From Symbiodinium sp. CCMP2592 (lineage: Eukaryota; Sar; Dinophyceae; Suessiales; Symbiodiniaceae): a DNA stretch of 64,000 nucleotides. Numbering within the stretch: position 1 is the stretch's first letter; every line of letters begins with the position of its first letter. The stretch lies in NCBI GenBank assembly GCA_905221615.1, contig CAJNDT010002768.1, positions 220,094 to 284,093 of the forward strand, written 5' to 3'. This document shows, piece after piece, positions 1-10,456 of the stretch. A program made the position numbers and the translations under genes. Under the pieces are notes generated by a model that ran no database searches, was not told the DNA's origin, and saw only the letters and a program-made list of their open reading frames with translations.

Positions 1-27
1 CAAAAGGGGTTGTTAGGGTTTACTAGG

Positions 28-345
28 TGGGGCTAGCTGCCTGTACAGCATCCACTGTCGCAAAGACAAGATTTGTCGGATTACGATGATCAGTACTGCA
101 CCCTAGATCCAGCACTTTAACAAGCATTGGATAGAGCAACATGTGTGATGCAGCCCGCCTGGGGAACTGGACGCTCTTCAAAGCTTCATTTGAAACATGG
201 TGGCTAGTTACCTGGACCGCATCCACTGTCGCAAAGACAAGTTGAGCTGGACTATGATGATGAACACTTCATCCTAGATCCGGCACTTTCAAACGATAGA
301 GCAACATGTGCGATGCAGCTCGTCTTGGAAACTTGCCGGCATCTT
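28..345. repeat. Tandem duplication, 171-bp period
   Basis: Two diverged direct copies. The block GCATCCACTGTCGCAAAGAC starts at 48 and again at 219, and similarity continues through the 'CCTAGATCC.GCACTTT' and 'GAGCAACATGTG.GATGCAGC' stretches in both. No convincing protein; the short minus-strand ORFs here simply repeat each other. Likely a two-copy satellite remnant that may continue to the left of the window. Confidence 0.75.
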
Positions 346-833
346 TTGAAACGCCTTGACACAACGTAGCCGCAGACGGCTTCCAGCAAGCTTGAAACTC
401 CGTCTGAATGGACCATACGCGGACCTACACCCTTGGCAATCTAGAATTAAGGTCGCATTTTTTTTAAACGGGGCCCAGGAGCTTCTGAAAAATATTAGTA
501 AATAAGATCCTCTTAAGCCCAATAATGGAAAATATAAAATGTCCCAAAGCCCTACCTAGTTTAGGGTTTAGGGTTGATAGGGTTTAGGGTGATTCAAAAG
601 CACCTGGACACCTCGATCGACCCTATGGGCCGTGTGAAACACAAACCGAAACAGTAGAAACCACGACTAGGCATTGAACTTAGACCCAAACTTCCGAGCC
701 CTCAACCCCAACCCCAAAATCCCCAAGTCCCCAAATCCTAAACCCTAAACCCTAAACCCCAAACCCCGAACCCCCAATGCAAAAAAAAAACAACCCCTCA
801 ACCCAAGCAGCACCAAAATCTTCAACCTAAACA
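346..833. other. Non-coding stretch with telomere-like heptamers
   Basis: No gene seen. Contains degenerate TTTAGGG near 560-595 and CCCTAAA near 735-765, an A-run at 780-790, and otherwise unique sequence. Confidence 0.5.
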
Positions 834-942
834 CCCTAAGGCTCCATGTACCCATATAGTATATACTTGGGCCTTAAAGTACCTATATGGGGACCCCTTT
901 AAGGCTTAAGTATCTACTATAAAGGTACATGGAGCCTTTGGG
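834..942. mobile_element. MITE-like element, family I copy 1
   Basis: Inverted termini CCCTAAGGCTCCATGTACC and its mirror ending CCTTTGGG, flanked by a 3-bp direct repeat ACA (831-833 and 943-945). Family I has CCC..AGG.TCC ends, 3-bp duplications and no coding capacity. It shares these ends with families D and H, so the three probably used one transposase type. The superfamily is not assigned. Confidence 0.75.
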
Positions 943-1154
943 ACACTAAAGCGCCCCAAATCCGAAACACTATTTTCCCTAAACTCTTAACCCTAAGCCC
1001 TAAACCCCTGCACTCTTATAGATCCCCTAAAGGAACCCTTAAAGGAACCCTCGATCCCTCAACCCCCCTAAACCCTAAATCGCGAGCCTGAAAGACGGCA
1101 GCGCCTGCATCTAAGAGCTCCCGGACCTGCCATGGACTCAGGAAAATGAACGAA

Positions 1155-1348
1155 CCCAGAGGGTCCGTATGGGAGTTTCCGAGGGATCCTTATGATAAGG
1201 ATCCTACCATTTAGGGTACTATATTAGGGCCCCCTATTTCGGAAACTCCCATATACACGATTACTATGGAATTAGGTCCCCAAAACCATAAGGGGGCTGG
1301 TCTTTTAGGGCCTAATTCCATAATAGTAGTATATATGGACCCTCTGGG
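1155..1348. mobile_element. MITE-like element, family D copy 1 (with nested C copy)
   Basis: Ends CCCAGAGGGTCC / GGACCCTCTGGG, flanked by GAA on both sides (1152-1154 and 1349-1351). The core has mirrored 'TATGGAATTAGG' and 'CCTAATTCCATA' arms. A family C element sits inside its left arm, so this copy is the older of the two. Confidence 0.8.
1171..1250. mobile_element. MITE-like element, family C copy 1, nested in D
   Basis: Ends GGGAGTTTCC / GGAAACTCCC with flanking GTAT (1167-1170) and ATAT (1251-1254). Other D copies read ATAT here, so this is a 4-bp target duplication with one later change. Family C is about 80-130 bp with an internal 'AGTAGGATCC' motif. Confidence 0.8.
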
Positions 1349-1870
1349 GAAGGGTCCTGTAACGGATTCTTTAAGGGCGCCGTTAAGGGATCCATAGGGG
1401 TTAGGGGTTTGAAGGTTGTTGTTGTTGTTGGGGCTTAGGGTTGGGGGATTAGGGTTTTGGGGCTCAGGTTTCACGTGGTTAGGGGATTTAAGGCTTGAAG
1501 TTTCCTCAAGATAATAGAGTTTTACGGGGGTTTGAAGGTGATGCAATGGGGACTCGGTTTTCAAAATGAGGGCTGTCGTACTTAGAATGACTTCGATGAG
1601 GTAGTCCCTGTCTGTGCTTTTTGGCTGGAGATAAACTAAGGCATCAACTCGAACGGGATCTTGGGTCTTCCTATATACAAGGAGCAAGAGCGAATACGAT
1701 CACCAAGTGTTCAACTCCATGTATACTTAGGGCATGAGTATCCTAGCCCCAAAAAGGTTGACCTTGTTCAAGTATGGTAGGACTTTTTAAACCCCAAAGG
1801 GTTAAAGGTTACCTACTCAGCTACAATGTATATTGTCCCCCAACAAAAGATCTGCCTTGAAGGATTACAG
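1349..1870. other. Non-coding stretch
   Basis: Holds a (GTT)n run at 1413-1426, telomere-like heptamers around 1430-1465 and otherwise unique sequence. A 158-codon minus-strand open frame crosses it and the D element; its composition follows the repeats and it is not called a gene. Confidence 0.4.
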
Positions 1871-1872
1871 TA

Positions 1873-1970
1873 AAAGCCAGACAGTTGGAATATGATTATC
1901 CTAACCCTTCTATGGTAAATTATAGGGTATCCTACCCTGAAACCATATTCCAACTTTCTGGAGTTCCCTG
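1873..1970. mobile_element. MITE-like element, family F copy 1
   Basis: Inverted arms CCAGACAGTTGGAATATG / CATATTCCAACTTTCTGG inside slightly unequal ends (AAAGCC.. left, ..AGTTCCCTG right), flanked by TA on both sides (1871-1872, 1971-1972). Family F is 75-110 bp. A TA flank would fit Tc1/mariner (Stowaway-like) insertion if TA is the duplicated target rather than part of the element. Confidence 0.75.
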
Positions 1971-2407
1971 TAAGTTTGAAGGCCCACAACTCAAAGCCGC
2001 TGCAGGGGACTTGATAAGCCGTCTCGAACTGCCAAGCTGCCTTTGCCGTGGCCTTTTTCCGTAAGTAAGTAGCCCTTTGGCTGCGTCGTATCTTCACAAG
2101 AATATCCGAAGTATACCTCCCTAATATGAGCCCTTCCTTCACGTGAAGGGCGCATGAGCCGGGGCCCTACTTGCGCTCGGAATCTGTACCACCGGTTGCA
2201 CCTCGAGTTCAGATTCTACAGCCAGGATTAATGTACGGGTCTGAACAATCGGCCATGGTCCTCTATAATTAGTCTCTGTACAGCAATAACTGCAGGAACC
2301 AAAAACCTATTGTAGTTGTGCAATTCCCTAAGCTGAAACTTGGCATGTGAACCTGCACCAAAACACAGTGTCAAAGAAGTAGATTACGGCTCGGAGCATT
2401 TACTGTA

Positions 2408-2504
2408 GGGGCCTTAAAAATTAGAATAGGGTTTGGGGGTATATTATTATACCATAAGTATAATAAGGAACCACCTAAATCGTCTTGGTAATTGTTTAGG
2501 CCCC
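2408..2504. mobile_element. MITE-like element, family N copy 1
   Basis: TA-flanked element with ends GGGGCCTTAA / TTTAGGCCCC and a core rich in 'TATATTATTATACCATA'. More degenerate relatives lie near 33286-33404 and 36322-36418. Confidence 0.55.
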
Positions 2505-2514
2505 TACATAACTT

Positions 2515-3125
2515 GAGTAAAACCCCAAGGTCTGAAACGAACCTCGTCCACGTCCGTGCGGCAAGCCTTCAGAAACCTCAGGCACGGAAGGTGCGGATGT
2601 AGAGTGCCGAGCTTCGTACATAGGAGCTCCCTTAACCCTGAATAACCTACCCTTTTATAGGGCTCCTTGTTATGATTTCTTTATATAAGTCCTTAGAAGT
2701 GTAGGTTATTCCGGGTTAAGCTCGGACTAACGAAAGCCGAGAGATGTGTCGTCAATGCAAATCTTCAACTCTGACTCTATGGGTTTGATGGATTTTAGAA
2801 TTATGTTGTAGGCCTCAGGCATTCACCGGCCTTCCTGCCCGGCCTTTACTACCTCAACGAAGCCGTGAATGCACTGCAGGAGAGACTCTACCCAAATCAA
2901 ACTACCTCGGAAGGTAAGCTTCAGAGTTAAGGGTTCAGGGGTCTAGGGTTCATCAGGGCATTTTGGAGACTGCTTGCAGCACGGAGCATAACCCAACACA
3001 CCCAATAGTCAAGAGATCTCCTATACTGAATGCAACAAGAGATCCCTACGCCTGAAACCCTGACAGAGTGAAGCCAGACTCCTGACTAAAACCCTAAACT
3101 GTCAACCTTAACCCCTAAAACCTTA
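2515..3125. other. Non-coding stretch
   Basis: No gene seen. An imperfect inverted repeat (AGGAGCTCCCTTAACCC... / ...GGGTTAAGCTCGGAC) spans about 2620-2730, and telomere-like heptamers appear near 2925-2955 and after 3090. Confidence 0.4.
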
Positions 3126-3128
3126 AAC

Positions 3129-3244
3129 CATAAAACCCTGAACCCTAATCCTAAACAGTAAAACCCTAAACCCTAGAACCGTCCCGCATAAAACCCTGAA
3201 CCCTAATCCTAAACAGTAAAACCCTAAACCCTAGAACCCTCCCA
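3129..3244. repeat. Tandem duplication, 58-bp period
   Basis: Two nearly identical copies of a degenerate CCCTAAA-rich unit. The stretch CATAAAACCCTGAACCC begins at 3129 and 3187, and both copies end 'CCCTAGAACC.TCCC'. Local duplication of telomere-like sequence. Confidence 0.8.
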
Positions 3245-3341
3245 GCGTTGGCCGGAAAAGATTGGAACCAGAACGACCGAGACTCGAAACCCTGATTCAA
3301 CGATCGAGCTTTCGAGCAGCACCCCTGAGAGAAGTCCTATA

Positions 3342-3417
3342 CTAGGATCCCATTGGGTAACTTTATAAGGAACCTAGGACTACAAAAAGGGAATAAGGGT
3401 ACTACTGGGCATCCTAG
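3342..3417. mobile_element. MITE-like inverted-repeat element, TA-flanked
   Basis: Ends CTAGGATCC / (GGC)ATCCTAG, with TA at 3340-3341 and 3418-3419. The core 'TTATAAGGAACCTAGGACTAC' resembles the interior of the compound element at 5926-6149. Confidence 0.5.
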
Positions 3418-3723
3418 TATAACAAAACCTTACAAGACCCGACAATCTCCTGTTCAACCAGAAAGCTACAACATCAATTCGCAAACCCGAAAACCCTCAG
3501 TTCAAGGCCCCAACATCGAGTCATCTAGGCGCGCAAAATATTTGGAACAGAGCGTGGAGTCAAATCATGAAGCAACTTTATTCAGGAACCCTGCGCAATA
3601 ACAGTACTAATCATTCTGACCCCTACAGTGCCCACATAAAGCCGACAGTCGAGATGCTTCCTGGTCTCCTCCGAAATGTTGCCCACGCCCTCAACGGGAT
3701 CCTGACGTCACTGACGTCCAAAC

Positions 3724-3831
3724 CCTAAGACTCCATGTAGCCATATAGTAGGTACTTAGGCCTTAAAGGGGTCCCCATAAGAGTACTTTGAGGCCTGAGC
3801 ACCTACTGTATGGGTACATGGAGCCTTTGGG
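3724..3831. mobile_element. MITE-like element, family I copy 2
   Basis: Ends CCCTAAGACTCCATG / CATGGAGCCTTTGGG with flanks AAA (3721-3723) and ACA (3832-3834), one mismatch. Internal 'AGGCCTTAAAGGGGTCCCCAT' is shared with the copy at 5926. Confidence 0.7.
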
Positions 3832-3939
3832 ACATGGAGGGTTTCACAGCGTTGGGGGTTCCTTTGAGGCCAAGCAGGGCAAGATGCAATGGAGAGTTTT
3901 GCACGGGTGCGACAGGGTGTGGCGGTGGCTTGAGGGTTA

Positions 3940-4022
3940 AGAAACCTTGGGCCTTGATTAGGGTGCCTTCTAACAATCCTACTCCTTTTTTTGGGATCCA
4001 GGCCCAAGGTTTCTTTATCAGG
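3940..4022. mobile_element. Inverted-repeat element, family O
   Basis: Mirror arms AAGAAACCTTGGGCCTTGAT and GGCCCAAGGTTTCTTTATCA around a short loop. Related arms recur at about 28802-28902 and 28968-29010. No clean flanking duplication was found. Confidence 0.5.
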
Positions 4023-4198
4023 TTCCTGTGTTGTTTCGGGCTTGACGGATTTAGGCTTTTGCGCTCTGCCTTAAGCCCCAAAGATGGAGAGTTAAAAACA
4101 GAAGGTTCCGGGTTCTGGGGTTTCAAACTAAGACCGGCCCAACTAAGGCCTTTGCGCGTTGCATCCGCAATGCAAAACTGGGCGATTTCAGGAACACT

Positions 4199-4304
4199 CC
4201 CTAAGGGTCCATGTGCCCATCTAGTACATACTTTACTTTAGCCCAAACTACCTATATAGAGACTACTTCAAGGCCAATGTATATGGGTTCATGGACCCTT
4301 AGAG
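4199..4304. mobile_element. MITE-like element, family I copy 3
   Basis: Ends CCCTAAGGGTCCATG / CATGGACCCTTAGAG, flanked by ACT on both sides (4196-4198, 4305-4307). Confidence 0.7.
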
Positions 4305-4453
4305 ACTGTTCTCTGCAACATGTGGAGGAAAATTACTGTTTTAGCCAATGCCTTCAACATCTCATCCCCGCATATCGACCAGTCAGCCACCGGGGGATGG
4401 CCTCTGCCAAACACGCTAAACACCAAGCAATGAATGAACGTAAGTTTGAAATA

Positions 4454-4939
4454 TCATAATGTCTCCAGCTCCACAAAGCCGCAACAGCGTTGTTTGCACT
4501 TGCAATCTCCCCTCCAGCGGCCCGAGGTGCACGTGGGGTCCTGGAGGTGGAGGGCTCGGCGCAGGGGCAAAAGGCCGTTAAGCTGTATGGGCGGCACTTT
4601 CGAGCGATAGGTCCCATGTAGCAAAACCGGCGGCGGTGTCGCTACTACCCCCCGGTCCCACGTCTCCCGCCAAAAGGTGTGGCCTGACCAGGCTGCGGCG
4701 CACCACATCCCGGCCGTTTCACCCGGGAGGGGCTCCATTCGCCGCAGGACAAAGCGAGACTTGGAGTTGGTTCTCTCAAGCAGCCACACCCGGTGGAAGC
4801 GGCGGTGGGATTCCACCCAGTTGTTGCACCATCGCCGTTGAACGGCGAGCCACCCCGATGGTGTCTGGCCACGGCCTGCTCTTCCGCGGCTTCTTTTCCG
4901 GCGGCTCCGCCGGTGGATCCCTCTAGCAGCAACCGACAC
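4454..4939. other. GC-rich island with overlapping open frames, unassigned
   Basis: Visibly more GC-rich than its surroundings and free of telomere-like heptamers. A 161-codon frame is open on the minus strand (4939 to 4454) and 95-96-codon frames are open on both strands. The minus-strand reading has a plausible mixed composition, for example a W-V-E-S-H-R-R-F-H-R-V-W segment, but no domain, motif or neighbour supports a function. It could be a gene fragment or simply GC-rich DNA in which stops are rare. Confidence 0.25.
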
Positions 4940-4977
4940 CTTCTGCGCGAAACCTGAAACTCCCCAGGCCCTGAAAT

Positions 4978-5089
4978 GGGAGTTTCCGAAAATTAGGGGT
5001 ACCTTATTTTGGGGCCCTTATAATCAGGATCCTATTATTTAGGGTACTATAGTTGGGTCCCCTATTTTCGGACGGTCCCAAATCCCAAA
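4978..5089. mobile_element. MITE-like element, family C copy 2
   Basis: Ends GGGAGTTTCCGAAAAT / ATTTTCGGACGGTCCC, flanked by a perfect 4-bp repeat AAAT (4974-4977, 5090-5093). Confidence 0.8.
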
Positions 5090-5149
5090 CCATCTAGCCC
5101 TTCAGTCCCGACGGGCTCCCGAACTCCGGCATGCGTAAGCTGTGACGCC

Positions 5150-5450
5150 TGGTCTCTCAAGCCAAACACCAAAACCCCCAAATCCCCAACACCAAACCCT
5201 GAAACTCTGCACGTCCCCTTAAACCCTTGCAAACCCTAAACCTGGAAATAGCCTAAACCCTAAACCTGAAGCCCTAAAGCCCAAAATCCTAAAAACCTCG
5301 AAATACTCTGAACTCTAAACTCCTTAACCTGCAGCCCTAAACCCTAAACTCAAAGCCCCAAACCCGAACCCCCTAAACCCTGAGCTCTGAACCCCGAGTC
5401 GAAAGCCCTAAGCCCTAAGTCCTGAACCTTAAGCCATAAGCCACCGTAAG
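5150..5450. repeat. Degenerate CCCTAAA/CCCCAAA tract
   Basis: About 300 bp dominated by variants of CCCTAAA, CCCCAAA and CCCTGAA; no gene. Reads as a decayed interstitial telomere-type array. Confidence 0.6.
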
Positions 5451-5727
5451 ACTTGGGACCCCGGCCGGGTAGTGATAGAACCTGGACGGAGCTCCTCCAA
5501 GTCGATCCCCTGGGGAATATGCGGTTCTTCTTGTTTTGAAGGGTTAGGGTTATATAGGGTAGTAAGGGGTTAGGGATTCGGGCTTAGGGCCATTTAGGGG
5601 GTTTAGTAGACCCTCTATATTCCAGCGCACCTTGAAGGCCTGAAAGGCCAAGAAAACATTTCGACTCTTGACGGACACACGACTACACCTGTTCCCGCAA
5701 TGCCTGAGTCCGACTCTCATCATGCGT

Positions 5728-5795
5728 ACATATATATATATATATCTATGCAAGTATGTATGTATGTGTATATATATATATATATATATATCATT
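5728..5795. repeat. (TA)n / TATG microsatellite
   Basis: Runs of TATATA separated by GTATGTATGTATGTG. Short ORFs of Tyr/Ile repeats across it are artefacts of the microsatellite. Confidence 0.85.
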
Positions 5796-5925
5796 GCCAT
5801 GCTGCAACCTACAAGCGAAAGGGCAAGAATGGTTGCTGCTGCGACGGGAGTGTCAGGGTGGGCAGAGTTGAGCTACCCTAAATGCTAAAACCTAAAACGA
5901 ACCTCGGGCTCCCCCTTATCTGAAT

Positions 5926-6149
5926 CCCAAAGACTCCATGTACCTCTACAGTAGATACTTAGGCCTTAAGGGGGTCCCCATACAGGTACTTCAAGGCCTA
6001 AGTATATACCTAGACCCAAGAGTAGCCTAGGAATAAAAAGGGTGCCCTTTTTGGTTTAAAGGGGTTTATAAGGGAACCTAAGCCTCAAAAAAGGGAATAA
6101 GGGTTTAATCTGGGCCCCAGATACTATATAAGTACATGGAGCCTTAGGG
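5926..6149. mobile_element. MITE-like element, family I copy 4 (compound)
   Basis: Ends CCCAAAGACTCCATG / CATGGAGCCTTAGGG, flanked by AAT on both sides (5923-5925, 6150-6152). It is about twice the family length because foreign sequence (about 5998-6110, 'CTAGACCCAAGAGTAG..GGGCCCCAGA') interrupts the right half. The insert resembles the element at 3342-3417, so this is a nested pair. Confidence 0.7.
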
Positions 6150-6152
6150 AAT

Positions 6153-6815
6153 GCTACTGAATATGGCCGTCACTGCTCATGCCATCCTGGCGTTAACCAG
6201 ACTTCTTGCTCTTATGATGTTTGCTAAGCATATCAGAACTCAATACCGACTTCTTCTATGCAAAACTGTCTCGGTATTCTTGCTGAGCTCTGTGCGAGCG
6301 ATGTCTGTGGGAAGCCGCACGGTGGCTTCAGGCGACCTGCAAGAAATCGATTTGAAGGGGAGAGGTTGCAAACAGCAAGTTGCGTATAGTTTGGTAGCAC
6401 TTCCCACTCCGATTCTCTGGGTTGTAGTTTTGGGGCTCTGAAAAGTATTTATGAATAGGTACCTCTAAAGGAACCATGAAGGGAAATTGAAAAAGTTTCA
6501 GTTTCCCAAATTGCCACCCAGTTCTTCAAGTTGTTTCGAACCGAGAGAAGATTCGCTACTCTACAATTACGTACGGTTTAGCCGGGCATCAGTTTAAGTT
6601 GCCTGACTGTTCTGTGTAGACGACAGACTGGCAAAGGAAGGCACTGCACATGTCGTACACGTGCCAACGCACTTCAACAGCAGCATGAGGTTTTTTGCCA
6701 AACAACACAGACAGGTAGAGCGGTCAAGCAGACGCCTGTTGAAAGCGAATTAAATTAAGCCTAAACCCTCTAAGCTCTCACCCTCCAGCGGTACCCCTAA
6801 ATGCCACCTTTAAGG
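6153..6815. other. Non-coding stretch, nothing assigned
   Basis: A 96-codon plus-strand frame (6151-6441) with a hydrophobic N-terminal half is open here, but nothing supports it as a gene: no recognisable domain and no neighbouring genes. The remainder is unique sequence. Confidence 0.3.
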
Positions 6816-6817
6816 TA

Positions 6818-6915
6818 AAAGCCAGAAAGTTGGAATGTGATTATCCTAACCCTTCTATGGTAAATTATAGGGTATCCTACCATGAAACCATATTCCAACT
6901 TTCTGGAGTTCCCTA
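6818..6915. mobile_element. MITE-like element, family F copy 2
   Basis: Same length (98 bp) and nearly the same sequence as the copy at 1873, TA on both sides (6816-6817, 6916-6917). The similarity implies fairly recent amplification. Confidence 0.8.
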
Positions 6916-7033
6916 TAAGAAACCCCAAATCCCAACACGCTCAGAACCCTCTAAGCTCCGGGGCTCCTGCGTGAACCATGCTGGTTTCAGCTGCACCGGA
7001 GGCACCCGAAGCTGTTGGACGGCCTCAGTGTCA

Positions 7034-7085
7034 GCTAGGGTTTAGGGTTTAGAGTTTAGGGTTTAGGGTTTAGGGTTTAGGGTTC
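7034..7085 (+). repeat. (TTTAGGG)n tract
   Basis: About seven heptamers of TTTAGGG with one substituted unit. Telomere-type sequence at an internal position. Confidence 0.85.
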
Positions 7086-7272
7086 AGCTACGGACAGCAT
7101 GTATACTGCTTCTCCGACTGGAAATAATTCGGTGTAGAAGGACAGAGGGCTCAAACACCTGATAGGAGTTAGAGGAAGGCCTTCTGCCAAAAGACGCTTC
7201 ATTGGCCACCACCTGTCAGCCGTGGCTGCATTACTTGGCAATCAGTGGCGCAGGTGTTGCAGCCACGTCATA

Positions 7273-7388
7273 CTTAAAGACTCATGGGACTAAGTAAGGT
7301 TATAAGTAGGATATAATTTGGATAACCTCACTTTGGGGACTTATAACCCCAATTATAGCCTACTTACTAAGTCCCATGATCCTTTAAG
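7273..7388. mobile_element. MITE-like element, family A copy 1
   Basis: Ends CTTAAAGACTCATGGGAC / GTCCCATGATCCTTTAAG, TA on both sides (7271-7272, 7389-7390). Family A is about 115-125 bp, with mirrored 'ACTTAGTAAG' arms and a core alternating GGTTATAAGTAGG and its complement. It can fold into one long hairpin and codes for nothing. Confidence 0.8.
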
Positions 7389-7462
7389 TAGCAGTGTCCT
7401 TACCAGTCGGACCAGGCCCTCCAGGGCAGCGAGCAGCCTTCCTTGAGACGGCGTTTAGCTTA

Positions 7463-7545
7463 CCTTGGGTTAGCAGGGAATGGAGGAACGGAGTACAATT
7501 ATAACTACTGTTACTACCATTCTTCCATTCCCTGCTAACCAAAAG
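7463..7545. mobile_element. MITE-like element, family L copy 1
   Basis: Ends CCTTGGGTTAGCAGGGAATGG / CCATTCCCTGCTAACCAAAAG, TA-flanked (7461-7462, 7546-7547). The other copy, at 43564, has exactly the same length (83 bp). Confidence 0.75.
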
Positions 7546-7699
7546 TAAGTTAGGGCACCTGTCCTGACGAGATTCGATGCCGTGGATTTCTGCCGCGCAA
7601 CACCGAGTCCTCGACTCGCGCACGCTTGAGGGCGTTGAGCTGTCCACGAAGGGCGCAGAGATTTGTGTGCTTGGCCAATGCTTAGCTAACTACTTACCT

Positions 7700-8410
7700 A
7701 ACCACTGAGCTAACTGACTACTTACGATAGCAACTTACAAGTATCGCAACCACTTAAATGGGGAATTCCAAAACTCGCGGACCCTAATATAGTACCCTGC
7801 ATAGTAGGATCCTTCTTTTATAACCACCAAATAAGGTACCACTTGTTTTCGGAAACTCTCATATATGTATCTCCCTATCTCCCCTAACTAGTAAGCAACC
7901 CATGGGCTATGTATAAGAAGGGGTCCCTTGTGTTTTGAGAATCTAGGAGTGTACGGCAACTGGCTATTGCTCAGAGATTTGGGCTGAAGGTACCCTAAAC
8001 CCAGAACCCTAAACTCGAAACCCTAAACTCTAAACTCTAGACCCTTATAGGGTTTAGGGTTTAGGGTTCAGAGATTGGAGCTTCGGGTGCAGAGGTTGGG
8101 GCTTGGGGCTTTAGAATTCAGAGTTTGGCATTCTCTGTCCTTCAACGTCTGTTCAAGGCTTAGGGGTTCAGGGTTTAGGGGCTTAAGGCCTTGGGTTTAT
8201 GCTCCAGGGCATTTGGGCTTCAGAGAAGCCTCTGAAGGACGGTTTAGGGTTTAGGGTTCCTTGGAGTTTGGCATTTCCCAGCTGGGCCGACCTAAACCTC
8301 ACACATGGAAGCACAACTAAAGCCCCCAAACCCGAACCACTAAGCCCCAGAAATCTCGAAAACAACCAGAGCTGCACCCAGCCACTGCACATCTCGTCTT
8401 AAGATGGGCT
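7700..8410. other. Non-coding stretch with a decayed family C copy and telomere-like tracts
   Basis: A degenerate family C element lies at about 7763-7862 (ends GGAATTCCAAAA.. / ..GGAAACTCTC). Mixed CCCTAAA and TTTAGGG heptamers occupy 7990-8260. No gene seen. Confidence 0.45.
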
Positions 8411-8412
8411 TA

Positions 8413-8550
8413 GTCATAGGGATCCTTAGGGGTGTAGGGGGAGGGGGGGTAGGGGGCCTTAAGGCCCATAATAAGGACTAATAAGGCCTATTTACGGGAA
8501 ATATAGTCCCCTACACCCCTCCCCCCTACACCCCTAAGGATCCCTATGAC
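8413..8550. mobile_element. MITE-like element, family K copy 1
   Basis: Ends GTCATAGGGATCCTTAGGGG / CCCCTAAGGATCCCTATGAC, flanked by TTA on both sides (8410-8412, 8551-8553). TTA is the usual PIF/Harbinger-type target, but the ends do not allow assignment. A degenerate relative is at 46671. Confidence 0.75.
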
Positions 8551-8960
8551 TTAGGGTTTAGGGTTTGGGGTCTAGCTCGTCTTGACATGATAGACAGGTG
8601 AATCCACCGTCATCAATTCCTAAGGCAGGCATGCAAGGCGAACCTGACATGGCTCTTTATTTTAGCTTCAAAAGGTTTCCTATGCAATGACTTCACGGCC
8701 TAAGTGCGTACTCTGTGGGCCAGTGGACACTGAAGGCAAGCCCGAGCAGCCTTAGCAGGCCTTCAAACCTTGAACCGTTAAACCCTGGCGACCTAAGTTT
8801 TTCTTTGAAGGCAACTGTACGTTTCATACTGTGAAATCTGTTCTGCGATCTATCTAGGTCATGATCGCTCAAAGCGGGGTTCGGGATGTATGAGCAGCAT
8901 GTCCACTACATCCAGAACCCGACACACCTAACATTAAGGATGCAAACGCTAAATCCCTAA

Positions 8961-9078
8961 GCCCAGCACCCAAAAACCATAAACACAAAAATCCTAAACT
9001 CAACACTTTGAACCATCCCGAAGCCCAGCACCCAAAACCCTGAACACAAAAACCCCAAACTCAACACTTTGAGTCCTA
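8961..9078. repeat. Tandem duplication, 62-bp period
   Basis: Two copies of a unit beginning GCCCAGCACCC (8961 and 9023) and ending AACTCAACACTTTGA. Local duplication inside A/C-rich telomere-like sequence. Confidence 0.75.
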
Positions 9079-9210
9079 AACACCAAAGTACCAAACTTAA
9101 ACGCTTTTACCCCGAAACTCGGAACCCCAAGTCCCAATGCCTCCAAGGACCTTATAGTTAGGGCCCTAAACACCCCTTAAGGACCCAAAAACCAGGTCCC
9201 TGGAAGCCTA

Positions 9211-9330
9211 CTTGAAGCATCATGGGATTTAGTAAGTAGGTGATAATTGGGTTTATAAGTCCCCTAAGTGGGGTTATCCTAATTACAAGCTACTTATAAC
9301 CTTTCTTACTCAGTCCCATGAGCCTTTAAT
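9211..9330. mobile_element. MITE-like element, family A copy 2
   Basis: Ends CTTGAAGCATCATGGGA / TCCCATGAGCCTTTAAT with TA at 9209-9210 and 9331-9332. Confidence 0.75.
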
Positions 9331-9692
9331 TAGGGTTCACGTTTGAGGGCGAAACCGTCGCCATGGTTCTGGACCGCACTTCGGGTCTATACTACACGCT
9401 GGAAGACGGCGGCACAAGCAAAACGAGCTCAACATACGGTTAACCCTAGGGCTCAAAATGGCCCTAAAAACCTCATAAAATATGGTCTTTAGGCCCAAAA
9501 GCCTTAAAATATGAGTCCTTAGAGCCTTAGGCCCTATAGATCCCTTTAAAGGACCCCTTATAGATCCCCTTTAAAGGAGTCCTTAAAGCCTTATAGGGTA
9601 AGGGTTCAAGGTTGGGGATCGTGGGTCTGGGCTTGGGGGACTCAGGTTAAGGGGTCCGGGTTTACAAAGGGTTTCGTGCTGCAGAATAACAT

Positions 9693-9793
9693 GGGTAGTT
9701 GTCAAAATCAGGGTCCCTTTTGGGGTACCCTAAATATTAGGTGCCGTACGATATTAGGGAGCCAAAAAAGAAACGTAATTTTGACAACCACCC
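9693..9793. mobile_element. MITE-like element, family G copy 1
   Basis: Ends GGGTAGTTGTCAAAATCA / AATTTTGACAACCACCC with 4-bp flanks ACAT (9689-9692) and GCAT (9794-9797). Family G is about 101 bp with an internal 'TTAGGTGCCG' motif. It shares GGG ends and 4-bp duplications with family C. Confidence 0.75.
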
Positions 9794-10174
9794 GCATAGG
9801 CACCCTAGACACTCGATTATTCTCCGCAGCACAGCCGCCGGGGTTGTTGTTGGAGCGGGGGGATTGGCAAGGGTCGGGTTTATGGTGCTCGCATGGCCAT
9901 GAACCCCAAACGCGTATTTGATGTCGAGTTTAGTTCCGAAACACCTTCCAAAATTCCTGGCTTAAGGAATATGTATACCTTAATTCGCATTAGGGATCCT
10001 ACTATGATATAAAGTAGATTCCTTAATGAACGGATTCTGCGAAATGTAAACCTGGAATCTCGAGAGCCATGAACCCAAGACCCTAGACCTACAACCTCAA
10101 AATCCTGAAAGCTTGGACTAGAAAGCAGTGTTACTGTAGTATAGGGGGCCTGATGCCCTAGACCTTAAACCCTA

Positions 10175-10308
10175 CTGTTGATGATATATAAATCCTGCAT
10201 TACCTTAAGGACCCCAAACTACGGGAATTATGGTATATTCCTTACTATAGGCAATGCAGGATAGATATATATATATATATATATATATATCATCATCATC
10301 ATCAACCG
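10175..10308. mobile_element. MITE-like element, family E copy 1, with (TA)n expansion
   Basis: Ends CTGTTGATGATATATAAATC / ..CATCAACCG, TA on both sides (10173-10174, 10309-10310). The right arm has grown a (TA)n run plus (CAT)n, so the element is longer than the about 100-bp family norm. Confidence 0.75.
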
Positions 10309-10456
10309 TAGCAGCCCCAACCCTAAACTTGTAATGTACTCCAAAACCCGACTTGAGCTATGAAGGCGCCAGTATCAGGGAGGCTCCGGGGACTTCGCCA
10401 GTCGACTACACTTGGATGAACCCAACCCTCGGACTGTCATCCGACTTTTTTCATTA

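Noticed and set aside
1211..1687. 158-codon minus-strand ORF
   Set aside because: It crosses a family D/C MITE nest and telomere-like sequence; composition follows the repeats.
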